Shown here: positions 53,582 to 61,728 of the stretch, piece after piece | Layout: the number at the start of each line of letters is the position of its first letter | How positions within the stretch are numbered: position 1 is the stretch's first letter | Origin: Pedobacter sp. Hv1 | Lineage (GTDB): Bacteria > Bacteroidota > Bacteroidia > Sphingobacteriales > Sphingobacteriaceae | Length of the DNA stretch: 64,000 nt | Direction: 5' to 3' | Assembly (NCBI RefSeq): GCF_001412215.1 | Contig: NZ_LLWP01000001.1 | Coordinates: forward strand, 124,001 to 188,000 | Notes under the pieces: generated by a model | What the model was told of the DNA's origin: nothing | Databases searched by the model: none | The model's input: the letters and a program-made list of their open reading frames with translations, nothing else | Made by a program: the position numbers and the translations under genes

Positions 53582-54520
53582 ATGGCATTTATCAAACGAA
53601 AAGGGCATCATGGCGACGATTTAGGCTTTGGTAATCGCCCAATGGGCAAAGATCAAAGGATGATGAATGCTGATGGCACATCGAATATCAAACGAATTGG
53701 ATTACCCTTTTTTCGTTCTGCAGACACCTATAATTGGTTAATTTCTATGTCGTGGACAAAGTTTATGTCTATCATTGTGATTGCCTACCTTATTGTAAAC
53801 ATCCTATTTGCCACCATTTATGTAGGTGTGGGCATTGAAAATTTAAAGGGAGCCGAAGGAGAAACTTTTCGTGACCAATTTTTTAGCGCATTTTTCTTTT
53901 CTGCACAAACCATTTCTACGGTTGGCTATGGACATATCAGCCCGAGTGGTTTTATAACCAGCTGCATCGCTGCATTCGAGTCTATGCTGGGTCTTTTGGC
54001 TTTTGCTCTGGCTACAGGATTATTGTATGGACGTTTTTCTAGACCAAATGCCAAGGTTTTTTACAGTAAAAACATGGTCGTAGCTCCATATAAAGACGCT
54101 ACTGCTTTAATGTTTAGGTTAGCCAACGGGCGAAACAACCAATTGATTGAAATCTCTATACAGGTAGTACTGACCATTAACGAATTGGTAGATGGCTTAA
54201 AAAAGCGAACATTTATGCCTTTAAATTTAGAAAGAAGTAAAATTGGCTTATTAAGTTTAAGCTGGACAGTGGTACATCCTATTGATGAGGATAGTCCATT
54301 ATTTGGAATAACCAGCGAAGAACTCATTAATGGAGAAGCCGAGGTTATTGTCTTATTACAGGCATTTGACGACACTTTTTCGCAAACTGTACACAGCAGA
54401 GCTTCTTATCTGGATGAAAACATTATCTACAATGCCAAATTTGTTCCCGCTTTTTTCCATGATGAAGAGGGTGCTACCATTTTAGATCTGTCGAAATTAA
54501 GTGCTATAGAAGCAATTTGA
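53582..54520 (+). CDS. Inward-rectifier (KirBac-type) potassium channel
   Basis: 312 residues. A cytoplasmic N terminus with an amphipathic slide-helix region (about 45-58) leads to TM1 (about 62-84), then a pore helix with selectivity filter TVGYG (113-117) and TM2 (about 122-149). After that comes a cytoplasmic immunoglobulin-like Kir domain (RLANGRNNQLIEISIQV, WTVVHPIDEDSPLFG). The length and layout match bacterial Kir channels. It is divergent from trp, with overlapping promoter boxes, and no terminator is seen before the next gene 45 bp on. Confidence 0.92.
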   Translation: MAFIKRKGHHGDDLGFGNRPMGKDQRMMNADGTSNIKRIGLPFFRSADTYNWLISMSWTKFMSIIVIAYLIVNILFATIYVGVGIENLKGAEGETFRDQFFSAFFFSAQTISTVGYGHISPSGFITSCIAAFESMLGLLAFALATGLLYGRFSRPNAKVFYSKNMVVAPYKDATALMFRLANGRNNQLIEISIQVVLTINELVDGLKKRTFMPLNLERSKIGLLSLSWTVVHPIDEDSPLFGITSEELINGEAEVIVLLQAFDDTFSQTVHSRASYLDENIIYNAKFVPAFFHDEEGATILDLSKLSAIEAI

Positions 54521-54565
54521 TCGTATAGATTAGCATTTCTACATTTGTGCTACCTATCCTCATCT

Positions 54566-55120
54566 ATGAAAAAACAGTTACCCAAATTCCTTTTACTTTT
54601 TGTCCTGCTTTGCACTGTGCTTTCTTGTAAAAAAGATCATAACAACGAAGAATTCACCTATTATCGTATTAGAATTAACCATTATAAACAGGCCATCAAC
54701 AGTAGATTTATCTATGTAGTTCAAGAAAAAACAGCCATTGGTGGCGATACTTGGGAAAATAAGGACCTGTATATTGATGATTTCACTTATGAACCCGGTT
54801 ATGTTTACGACATTGAAGTAATGAATTTATACCAACGTGATGCTGCGTTGAGTAGTGGTTTAAAGGTGAGAAAAATTATAAAAAGCAAGGTGCCAGAGCA
54901 GACTAGCTTTGAAGTAAATCTAAGGTTAAACGGGGCAAATCTATTTACTGGAAATACAGGTATTGGCGATTATATCATCTTAAATAAAATCAAATTTGAT
55001 TGTGGTAACTTATGTACGGAGTTTGCGCAATTGATAGCCTCTACAAATCGGAACATTATTGGCGAATTTGTAAGAAATACGGATGGAAGTTACCTATTAA
55101 AAGGCCTAAAGGTTAAGTAA
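54566..55120 (+). CDS. Lipoprotein with DUF4377-like domain, paralogue 1
   Basis: 184 residues starting MKKQLPKFLLL, signal peptide with lipobox VLSC (Cys21). The YEPGYVYDIEV segment with an upstream TW...DLYIDDF resembles the DUF4377 pattern of Bacteroidota lipoproteins. A later FDCGNLCTEF block carries two conserved cysteines. Function unknown. The gene is followed 89 bp later by a diverged paralogue with the same order of motifs. Confidence 0.65.
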   Translation: MKKQLPKFLLLFVLLCTVLSCKKDHNNEEFTYYRIRINHYKQAINSRFIYVVQEKTAIGGDTWENKDLYIDDFTYEPGYVYDIEVMNLYQRDAALSSGLKVRKIIKSKVPEQTSFEVNLRLNGANLFTGNTGIGDYIILNKIKFDCGNLCTEFAQLIASTNRNIIGEFVRNTDGSYLLKGLKVK

Positions 55121-55209
55121 CTCTTATAATATACTCATTATTAAAAAATTAGTTGTTTCAAATATACTATTCAATTATATTTGAGTAAGGTAACCGAAAT
55201 TCTATTTTT

Positions 55210-55794
55210 ATGAACACTAGCATTTTCAATTGGCTTAAAAGTATAGCCATCTTATTTTGTATTTCTATTATTGTACTCTCTTGTAAAAAGGATACGGAAG
55301 ATACGGTAAAAATGAGAGTGAATATTTTTAAGCAAACCAATTATTCATTCAACAAAGGATTTCATCTTTCTGTACAGGTAGAAGAAACCATAGGCACAGA
55401 TACTTGGTATGCACTATCTCAAGAAATTACAGGTTTTAACTACGAACCGGGTTATTTATATGATCTTTTATTAGAAAAAGTACCGCTTTCTCAGGCTGCA
55501 GACGGACCGGCATATGGTTATAAACTCAAGAAAATTAAAAGTAAAAGAAGAGCAAACAGTAATGATACATTTACTACAGTACTAAAATTTGGTTATCCTT
55601 ATAGTGCTATTCCATATAGCTTTGTTAATGGAGATCTAAATACTGGATTTATGTTGGCAAATCAAGTAAAAATTGATTGTGGTAATCTTTGTAGTGAGCT
55701 TGAATCGGCATTAAAAAATTATGAGCATGTTATAGGCAAGTTTACACTTAATGCCAATGGTTCGATCAAATTAGTTGCTTTAGAAACTAGGTAA
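55210..55794 (+). CDS. Lipoprotein with DUF4377-like domain, paralogue 2
   Basis: 194 residues, signal peptide with lipobox VLSC (Cys25). It shares TW, YEPGYLYDL, KIKSKR, KIDCGNLCSEL and a final NGS motif with the preceding gene, so the two arose by tandem duplication; identity elsewhere is low, so the duplication is not recent. Function unknown. The stop is 2 bp from the stop of the converging hydrolase gene. Confidence 0.65.
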   Translation: MNTSIFNWLKSIAILFCISIIVLSCKKDTEDTVKMRVNIFKQTNYSFNKGFHLSVQVEETIGTDTWYALSQEITGFNYEPGYLYDLLLEKVPLSQAADGPAYGYKLKKIKSKRRANSNDTFTTVLKFGYPYSAIPYSFVNGDLNTGFMLANQVKIDCGNLCSELESALKNYEHVIGKFTLNANGSIKLVALETR

Positions 55795-55796
55795 TC

Positions 55797-56639
55797 TTAA
55801 TTGGTTTGTTTTAAAAACTCTATAATACTTTTATAAAGTCTATTCCCTCCAAAAATCATTTGACTGATCATACCTACATGTTTTTTACCCTTAATGATTT
55901 CCAATTTTACTGGAACATTTTGAGCTTGTAAGGTTTGATAGATTCGTTCTGATTGGATTTGTATGGCCTGATAAGTCTTGCTTCCATAAAAAATCAAATG
56001 TGGGTTGCTTATGTTCTTAACGTAATATAATGGTGAGCCCAATTGCCAGTTTTTTTGTTCTGTACTAAAAGTTCTCAAAAAATCGGTATAGTTGTCGTCT
56101 TTTTCTGCTTTGGTGAGGTATTCGTCCATATCTAACCCAAAAGCATCGTCTAATATCACACCCTTTACTGGGTTTTCCATCTTTAACGATTGAAAATATT
56201 GTGGATCTGCATTGATCAGTTCGCATAAATGCCCCCCTGCCGAATGCCCCATTAAAAAGACCCGCTTCGGATTACCACCATAACTTGTAATATTGGCTAC
56301 GACCCATTTCACAGCCATTGCACTTGCCATTGCCATTTCTTTGTAACTGGCATTAGGGGCCAACGGATAATTAATTACTGCGGTAACGATGTTTTTCTTG
56401 GCTAAATTTCTGCCCAACCACCAATAAGTTTCTTTTTTACCACTGCTCCAAGAACCACCATGGATAAAAACAATTACATCTTGGTTTTGCTGATCGCCTT
56501 TTTTATGGTAAATATTTAAGGTATTGTTGATTTCGGTATTCCCCGCATAATTGATATTTTTCTCTACCCTAACCTGAGCCGAGCCAGAGAAAATCTGTCC
56601 TAAAAAAGCAAAAATCATAAAGATAGTTTTGAAACGCAT
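55797..56639 (-). CDS. Secreted alpha/beta-hydrolase (BD-FAE/HSL-like)
   Basis: 280 residues. Signal peptide 1-21 (ends GSAQ). The oxyanion-hole motif HGGSW is near residue 60 and the nucleophile elbow GHSAGGH near 132-138; the His of KGKKHVGM and an Asp nearby would complete the triad. It resembles carboxylesterases of the HSL group. The substrate is unknown. The 115-bp gap to the upstream SDR gene on the same strand consists of heptamer repeats. Confidence 0.83.
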   Translation of the reverse strand: MRFKTIFMIFAFLGQIFSGSAQVRVEKNINYAGNTEINNTLNIYHKKGDQQNQDVIVFIHGGSWSSGKKETYWWLGRNLAKKNIVTAVINYPLAPNASYKEMAMASAMAVKWVVANITSYGGNPKRVFLMGHSAGGHLCELINADPQYFQSLKMENPVKGVILDDAFGLDMDEYLTKAEKDDNYTDFLRTFSTEQKNWQLGSPLYYVKNISNPHLIFYGSKTYQAIQIQSERIYQTLQAQNVPVKLEIIKGKKHVGMISQMIFGGNRLYKSIIEFLKQTN

Positions 56640-56754
56640 ACGAGTTGTGGGTTTTGAGTATCAAGTACGAAGACCAAAGTACAAAGACTGATGATTAAAC
56701 TCTTTTTTATTTCTATTCACCATTTCCTATTCCCTCTTTTCTATTCACTACTAA
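56640..56754 (-). repeat. Heptamer repeat tract between SDR and hydrolase genes
   Basis: Two blocks. 56643-56695 has GAGTATC, AAGTACG and AAGTACA-type units on the plus strand. 56712-56757 has CTATTCA and CTATTCC-type units at a strict 7-base step, reaching into the stop codon of the SDR gene. Confidence 0.8.
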
Positions 56755-57570
56755 CTACTTAATCAAAGGATTTTTCTCTTTAGCAAACAGTTCAAACACT
56801 TTTTTGTCTGTAAATGCAGGAAACAATTTATTCATCCAAACGGCCAATTTACCTTGCCCTGTCATAACCAAAGTGCGTTTTCTTTTCAAAATACCATCGC
56901 TAATGCGAACCGCTACTTCCTCTGCACTCATCATTTTCCCTTCTTCCATACTGGTTTCTCCATGGGCGGCTCCATCTTTCGCTAAAGCCGCAACACGGAT
57001 ATTTGAGGTGGTAAAACCAGGACAAGCCACCATTACATGTACACCAGTTTTAAGCAACTCGGTACGTAATGATTCCATAAAACCATTCATCGCAAACTTA
57101 GAAGAAGAATATCCTGTTCTACCAGGTAAACCTCTGTAACCTGCAATAGAAGATACGCCAATTATACTGCCTTTGGTTTTTAAAATTGCTGGCAAAGCAT
57201 ATTTGGTACAATAAACCGTACCCCAAAAGTTAACATCCATCAGGTTTCTGATCACTGCCAAGTCTAGGTCATTAAATAAAGCACGCATAGAGAGACCAGC
57301 GTTATTGATTAATACGTCTATTTGCCCAAAAGTAACCAGCGTTTGTTTGATCAGTTGTTCACAATCTTCTTCTTTGCTTACATCGGCCTGCACTGCAAGG
57401 GCTTTAACCTGATATTTGGCTTCCAGTTCTGCCGTAATTTCGCAAAGCGTTACGTACTGACGGGCACCTAAAACCAAGTTCGCTCCTCTTTTAGCTAATT
57501 CTTCGGCCAATGCTTTACCAATGCCTGAAGAGGCTCCTGTAATAACAACTACTTTATTTTGAAAGTCCAT
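56755..57570 (-). CDS. Short-chain dehydrogenase/reductase
   Basis: 271 residues, classic SDR. The cofactor loop GASSGIGKALA begins at residue 13. NNAG is near 89-92, catalytic Ser in GVSSIAGYRG, and YxxxK in GYSSSKFAMNG (Tyr and Lys present). GARQ after the second strand suggests NADP use. The substrate is unknown. It starts 7 bp after the stop of the upstream phosphodiesterase-like gene, forming an operon with it and recR. Confidence 0.88.
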   Translation of the reverse strand: MDFQNKVVVITGASSGIGKALAEELAKRGANLVLGARQYVTLCEITAELEAKYQVKALAVQADVSKEEDCEQLIKQTLVTFGQIDVLINNAGLSMRALFNDLDLAVIRNLMDVNFWGTVYCTKYALPAILKTKGSIIGVSSIAGYRGLPGRTGYSSSKFAMNGFMESLRTELLKTGVHVMVACPGFTTSNIRVAALAKDGAAHGETSMEEGKMMSAEEVAVRISDGILKRKRTLVMTGQGKLAVWMNKLFPAFTDKKVFELFAKEKNPLIK

Positions 57571-57577
57571 TTATGTT

Positions 57578-58339
57578 TTATTTATAATAAAAATAAGCCT
57601 TACACTCTTTTACCTTGTCTGTATTTATGATATCTACACCCAATTCATGTAATTGTTTCCAACAAGCTACTGTATCTGGTGCACCCCAAAACCTAATTGG
57701 TTTTTTAAGCTGGTGGGCTTGTTCTATTGTCTTTTTCAGCTTCGCTTGATCAGCTACTGGAATTTCTCCAACACCTGTCCATTTACTGTAGTTTTTAAAA
57801 TTATCACTGATCATGGTTATTCTGCTCAAATCTGCTTTGACATAGTTAACATTTGGCAATCCATCAAAAAATAGCCATTGCGGATAAGTATGAAAAGTAG
57901 ATTCGTTTGGTCTATTGCCGCTAATTACAATTTGGATACCATCTTTATTGGTTGCTTTGTTAAATAGGTCACCATATTTTTCGATCTCTTTTCGCAATAC
58001 AGGATACACCAAATCCCAATTCTCCTTTACATCTATCATCAGTTGCAAACCGTAATTGGTTTTAACACCTCTTTTTACGTCTTCTTTAGTCCATGAAGCT
58101 AAAGGTGCCAAATACATAGAATCCAAAGTTCTAGATAGGTTTTTATCTTTTTTACTGTGGGCAACAATCAGCGAATCGCCTATCAGAAAAACATCCACTT
58201 CAATTTCATCAATTTGATAGGCATAAGCTTCCAATAAAGGTTTGGCTTGGTTATAATCGTTATGCGAATGAATTTTAACTTGAGCAAAGCTCGAAACAGT
58301 TATCGATAAGAATAAAACAAGGCCTATTAGTTTCTTCAT
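57578..58339 (-). CDS. Secreted glycerophosphodiesterase/PI-PLC-like protein
   Basis: 253 residues. Signal peptide 1-19 (ends SFAQ). The opening IHSHNDYNQAKPLLEAY and IEVDVFLIGDSLIVAH carry the paired histidines and acidic residues of the PLC-like phosphodiesterase barrel, and KFWGAPDT-type text lies near the end. It is probably a periplasmic phosphodiesterase of unknown substrate. The 1-bp gap to recR upstream and 7-bp gap to the SDR gene downstream indicate one transcript. Confidence 0.78.
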   Translation of the reverse strand: MKKLIGLVLFLSITVSSFAQVKIHSHNDYNQAKPLLEAYAYQIDEIEVDVFLIGDSLIVAHSKKDKNLSRTLDSMYLAPLASWTKEDVKRGVKTNYGLQLMIDVKENWDLVYPVLRKEIEKYGDLFNKATNKDGIQIVISGNRPNESTFHTYPQWLFFDGLPNVNYVKADLSRITMISDNFKNYSKWTGVGEIPVADQAKLKKTIEQAHQLKKPIRFWGAPDTVACWKQLHELGVDIINTDKVKECKAYFYYK

Positions 58340-58340
58340 T

Positions 58341-58958
58341 TTATCTAATGAATGAGCCCTCGTATGGAACCCTGGTAAGGATAGAGCGGCCTAGGGTAAT
58401 TTCGTCTGCATATTCCAGTTCGCCCCCAAAGGCAATACCTCTGGCAATAGCGGTAATAGGGATCTGAAATTCTTTTAAGCGCTTGTGCAGGTAAAAAAGT
58501 GTCGTATCTCCTTCCATATTTGCACTCAACGCCAAAATAATTTCTTTTACGGGTGTGGTAGCTACCCGTTGTACCAAGCTATCAATAAACAAATCTGAAG
58601 GGCCGATACCATCCATTGGAGAAATTAAACCACCCAATACATGGTAAACCCCAAAATATTGATTGGTGTTTTCTATGGCCATTACATCACGAGTATCTTC
58701 TACCACACAAATGGTTTCTTTATCGCGTTTTGCGGCTGTACAAATGCTACAGGTAGAATGATCGGAAATATTATGGCAAATATTACAGTGTTTAATTTCT
58801 GCTTTTAACCTGATCAGGGTATGCCCAAAATGAGAAACTTCTTCTTGCTCTTTGTTTAATAGATGCAAAACCAAACGTAGCGCAGTTTTTTGCCCAACGC
58901 CTGGTAATTTTGCAAATTCGTTTACTGCATCTTCAAGCAGTTGAGAAGAAAAATTCAT
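58341..58958 (-). CDS. recR: Recombination protein RecR
   Basis: 205 residues, acts with RecO (and RecF) to load RecA at gaps. A helix-hairpin-helix region (LPGVGQKTALRLVLHLL) is followed by a zinc finger with four cysteines (CNICHNISDHSTCSIC), a Toprim domain (ICVVEDTRDVMAIE) and the C-terminal Walker-like segment. Length and start are standard. First gene of a three-gene unit with the phosphodiesterase-like and SDR genes, an unusual context. Confidence 0.95.
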   Translation of the reverse strand: MNFSSQLLEDAVNEFAKLPGVGQKTALRLVLHLLNKEQEEVSHFGHTLIRLKAEIKHCNICHNISDHSTCSICTAAKRDKETICVVEDTRDVMAIENTNQYFGVYHVLGGLISPMDGIGPSDLFIDSLVQRVATTPVKEIILALSANMEGDTTLFYLHKRLKEFQIPITAIARGIAFGGELEYADEITLGRSILTRVPYEGSFIR

Positions 58959-59324
58959 TTGACAAATTTAATAAAAAAAGCACAAGAGCATATAAGTTAT
59001 AAGTTGAAAGTGATAAGTTCTAAGTAATAAGTTACAGGTTGTGAGTTCCAGGTTAAAAGTTTAGACGCCCTAGCTCACAACATGTAACTCACAACTCGCA
59101 ACCCACTTCCAAAAAACCAACTAGTGGTACAGTTATTCTTTACGTTTAGGGATCCTAGCCCACAACATGTAACTCACAACTCGCAACCCACTATCTTTAG
59201 GCATGCAAACCTGCAACATATAACTCGCAACCTGCAACCCACCCCCACTCCTTTTCAAAAAAAATCGAACGGGGCAATTGATTTAAAATTGGAAATCCTT
59301 ACATTTAGAAGCTAAATATAAATT
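58959..59324. repeat. Largest pure heptamer repeat tract, with a three-copy 38-base block
   Basis: 58994-59063 holds ten consecutive 7-base units of the AAGTnnn type (AAGTTAT, AAGTGAT, GAGTTCC and so on) with no slip. Two 38-base copies at 59069-59106 and 59154-59191, 85 bases apart, and a third diverged copy at about 59210-59244 consist of CAACATG, TAACTCA-like units. Only 59250-59324 is free for the symporter promoter. The small reading frame at 59124-59315 lies in repeat sequence and is not a gene. Confidence 0.85.
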
Positions 59325-60833
59325 ATGAGCCCAACCATACTACTTTCGTTTTTAATCGGATACTTTCTGCTGCTGATCATCATCGCATTTGCAACCTCTA
59401 AAAAATCATCTGACAACTCTACCTTCTTTTTGGCCAATAGAAATTCTAAATGGTATTTGGTAGCCTTTGGTATGATCGGAACCGCCCTTTCTGGTGTTAC
59501 CTTTATCTCGGTTCCCGGAGAAGTTGGTGCCCCCGCTGGTAATCAGTTTCAGTATTTTCAGTTTGTGATTGGTAATGCCATCGGTTTTATCATTATTGCC
59601 ACTGTATTGCTTCCATTGTATTATCGGATGCAGCTGACCTCTATTTATAGTTATATTGAAAAAAGACTTGGTTATTATAGTTATAAAACTGCAGCTTCTA
59701 TCTTTTTAATTAGCCGTACCATTGGTTCTGCTTTTAGATTGTATCTAGTAGTAATTGTTTTACAGCGTTTTATTTTCGACTCGTATGGCGTTCCTTTTTG
59801 GGTAACCGTATTGATCTCTTTAGGCTTAATATGGTCTTATACCTTTAAGGGTGGTTTAAAAACCATCATTATTACCGATACCTTGCAAACGTTCTTCTTG
59901 GTATTGTCTGTGTTTTTAACCATCTATTTTATTTGTAATAGCCTTGATTTAAGTATTCCTCAAGCATTTGAAACCATTAAAAACAGTGGTTACTCTAAAG
60001 TATTTTTCTACGAAGATTTTCTAACCAATGGCTTCCACGTAAGTAAAGCTTTATTGGGTGGTATTTTTGTAACCATTGCCATGACAGGTTTAGATCAGGA
60101 TTTGATGCAAAAAAACCTGAGTATGAAAACCATTGGCGAAGCACAAAAAAATATGTTCACTTTTACCGGAGTATTTGTCATATTGAATATCTTCTTTTTA
60201 AGTGTAGGTGCTTTATTGTATGTTTTTGCTACTAAAAATGGTATCGAAATTCCACTAGACCATGTTACTGGCAAACCACGTACAGATTTTCTATTCCCAG
60301 AAATTGCCCTCAACCATTTATCAACCATCCCCGCAATTGTGTTTATGCTTGGTTTAACCGCCGCCACTTTTGCTACTACAGATAGTGCCCTAACTGCTTT
60401 AACTACTTCTTTTTGTGTCGACTTTTTAGGCATGGATAAAAAAGAAAACCTAAACAAGGAAAATGCCGTTAAAAAAAGACACATGGTACATGTTGGCTTC
60501 TCGTTATTGATGTTTTTTGTAATTGTGCTATTTAATGCTGTAAATGACGAATCGGTAGTAAAAGGCATATTTAAAGTAGCATCGTATACTTATGGGCCAC
60601 TTTTGGGGTTATATAGTTTTGGTTTATTTGTAAAAAATCGTGGCCTGCACGATAAACTGGTACCAATTGTTTGTTTACTCTCTCCGGCAGTTTGTTATTT
60701 CTTAAATATGTATTCTACAACCTTATTGGGAGGATACGTATTTAGTGTAGAACTGATTTTGGTAAATGGATTGATTACCTTTGTAGGCTTATTACTGATC
60801 AGCAAAAAGACAGATCAACAAACTAAGTTTTAA
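59325..60833 (+). CDS. Sodium:solute symporter family transporter
   Basis: 502 residues with about 13 hydrophobic segments, an inner-membrane transporter of the SSS (LeuT-fold) family. FGMIGTALSGVTFISVPGE, ISRTIGSAFRLYLVVIVLQ and TMTGLDQDLMQKNLS-like text (here AMTGLDQDLMQKN) are typical of the family's sodium- and substrate-site helices. The substrate cannot be told; Bacteroidota members carry sugars, sialic acid, iodide or vitamins. It is followed after 15 bp by the LOG-family gene, so co-transcription is likely. Confidence 0.88.
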   Translation: MSPTILLSFLIGYFLLLIIIAFATSKKSSDNSTFFLANRNSKWYLVAFGMIGTALSGVTFISVPGEVGAPAGNQFQYFQFVIGNAIGFIIIATVLLPLYYRMQLTSIYSYIEKRLGYYSYKTAASIFLISRTIGSAFRLYLVVIVLQRFIFDSYGVPFWVTVLISLGLIWSYTFKGGLKTIIITDTLQTFFLVLSVFLTIYFICNSLDLSIPQAFETIKNSGYSKVFFYEDFLTNGFHVSKALLGGIFVTIAMTGLDQDLMQKNLSMKTIGEAQKNMFTFTGVFVILNIFFLSVGALLYVFATKNGIEIPLDHVTGKPRTDFLFPEIALNHLSTIPAIVFMLGLTAATFATTDSALTALTTSFCVDFLGMDKKENLNKENAVKKRHMVHVGFSLLMFFVIVLFNAVNDESVVKGIFKVASYTYGPLLGLYSFGLFVKNRGLHDKLVPIVCLLSPAVCYFLNMYSTTLLGGYVFSVELILVNGLITFVGLLLISKKTDQQTKF

Positions 60834-60848
60834 ATAATATTATTGTAC

Positions 60849-61556
60849 ATGACAAGTGAAGAAAAGATAAGAAGCGCTTTTGCGAATAAAGATTGGCAAG
60901 AAATTAAAGTTACCGATAGCTGGCAGATTTTTAAAATCATGGCAGAATTTGTTGATGGTTTTGAGAAACTTGCTAAAATTGGACCCTGTGTAAGTATTTT
61001 TGGTTCTGCACGTACTGCAGAAACTAATCCATATTATGAAATTGCAGTAGAATGTGGCCGTTTGTTAACCGAACGTGGCTATGGTGTAATTACAGGTGGT
61101 GGCCCAGGTATTATGGAAGCTGGTAACAAGGGAGCACACATGAATGGTGGTAAATCTGTAGGTTTAAACATCGACCTCCCTTTTGAGCAGTTCCACAACA
61201 AATATATCGACCACAACAAATTGTTAGAGTTTGATTATTTCTTTATCAGAAAGGTAATGTTTATGAAATACTCTCAAGGTTTTGTGGTATTACCTGGCGG
61301 GATGGGCACAATGGACGAATTATTTGAAGCCATTACCTTGATCCAAACTGGTAAAATTGCCCGTTTCCCAATTGTTTTGGTGGGTAAATCTTACTGGGGT
61401 GGCTTGGTAGATTGGATCAAATCGACCATGTTAGAAAAAGAGCACAATATCCATGCAGAAGATCTTAATCTATTTAGATTGGTAGATACGGCAGAAGATG
61501 CTGCAGAACACATTTTTAGGTTCTACGACAAGTATGTATTGAAACCAAACTTCTAA
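60849..61556 (+). CDS. LOG-family protein (TIGR00730 type)
   Basis: 235 residues. The signature pair of the lonely-guy group is present: GGGPGIMEAGNKGA and PGGMGTMDELFEA. Members cleave nucleoside 5'-monophosphates to the base and ribose 5-phosphate; older annotations say lysine decarboxylase, which is not supported for this group. It is cytoplasmic. The start is set at the ATG at 60849. It probably forms an operon with the symporter gene and ends at a terminator. Confidence 0.88.
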   Translation: MTSEEKIRSAFANKDWQEIKVTDSWQIFKIMAEFVDGFEKLAKIGPCVSIFGSARTAETNPYYEIAVECGRLLTERGYGVITGGGPGIMEAGNKGAHMNGGKSVGLNIDLPFEQFHNKYIDHNKLLEFDYFFIRKVMFMKYSQGFVVLPGGMGTMDELFEAITLIQTGKIARFPIVLVGKSYWGGLVDWIKSTMLEKEHNIHAEDLNLFRLVDTAEDAAEHIFRFYDKYVLKPNF

Positions 61557-61582
61557 TCTAAGTTTAGAGAACTTAAAATATC

Positions 61583-61616
61583 AAAATAGCTAGCCATAGG
61601 TTAGCTATTTTTTTTC
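61583..61616 (+). terminator. Terminator after the LOG-family gene
   Basis: Stem AAATAGCTAGCC (61584-61595) with GGTTAGCTATTT (61599-61610), one G-T pair, 3-base loop, long T run. Confidence 0.88.
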
Positions 61617-61728
61617 ATTAACATTTCAAGCAAATGTTCAAAAAAGAGCTTTTGTTGATTTAAAATGACATTAGCACTGTAACGAAGTGGTTATTGCTTA
61701 GTCTATATTTTAATAAATAAGCACAGCC

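Noticed and set aside
53307..53624. Plus-strand 105-codon frame across the trp leader region
   Set aside because: It is antisense to trpD, trpL and the attenuator and overlaps the Kir channel start; its existence follows from the leader sequence on the other strand.
58994..59244. Possible CRISPR array
   Set aside because: The repeats are degenerate and contiguous, with no spacers of constant length and no cas genes; they are phased heptamers.
59124..59315. Plus-strand 63-codon reading frame upstream of the symporter
   Set aside because: It is composed almost entirely of heptamer repeat units and has no protein-like pattern.
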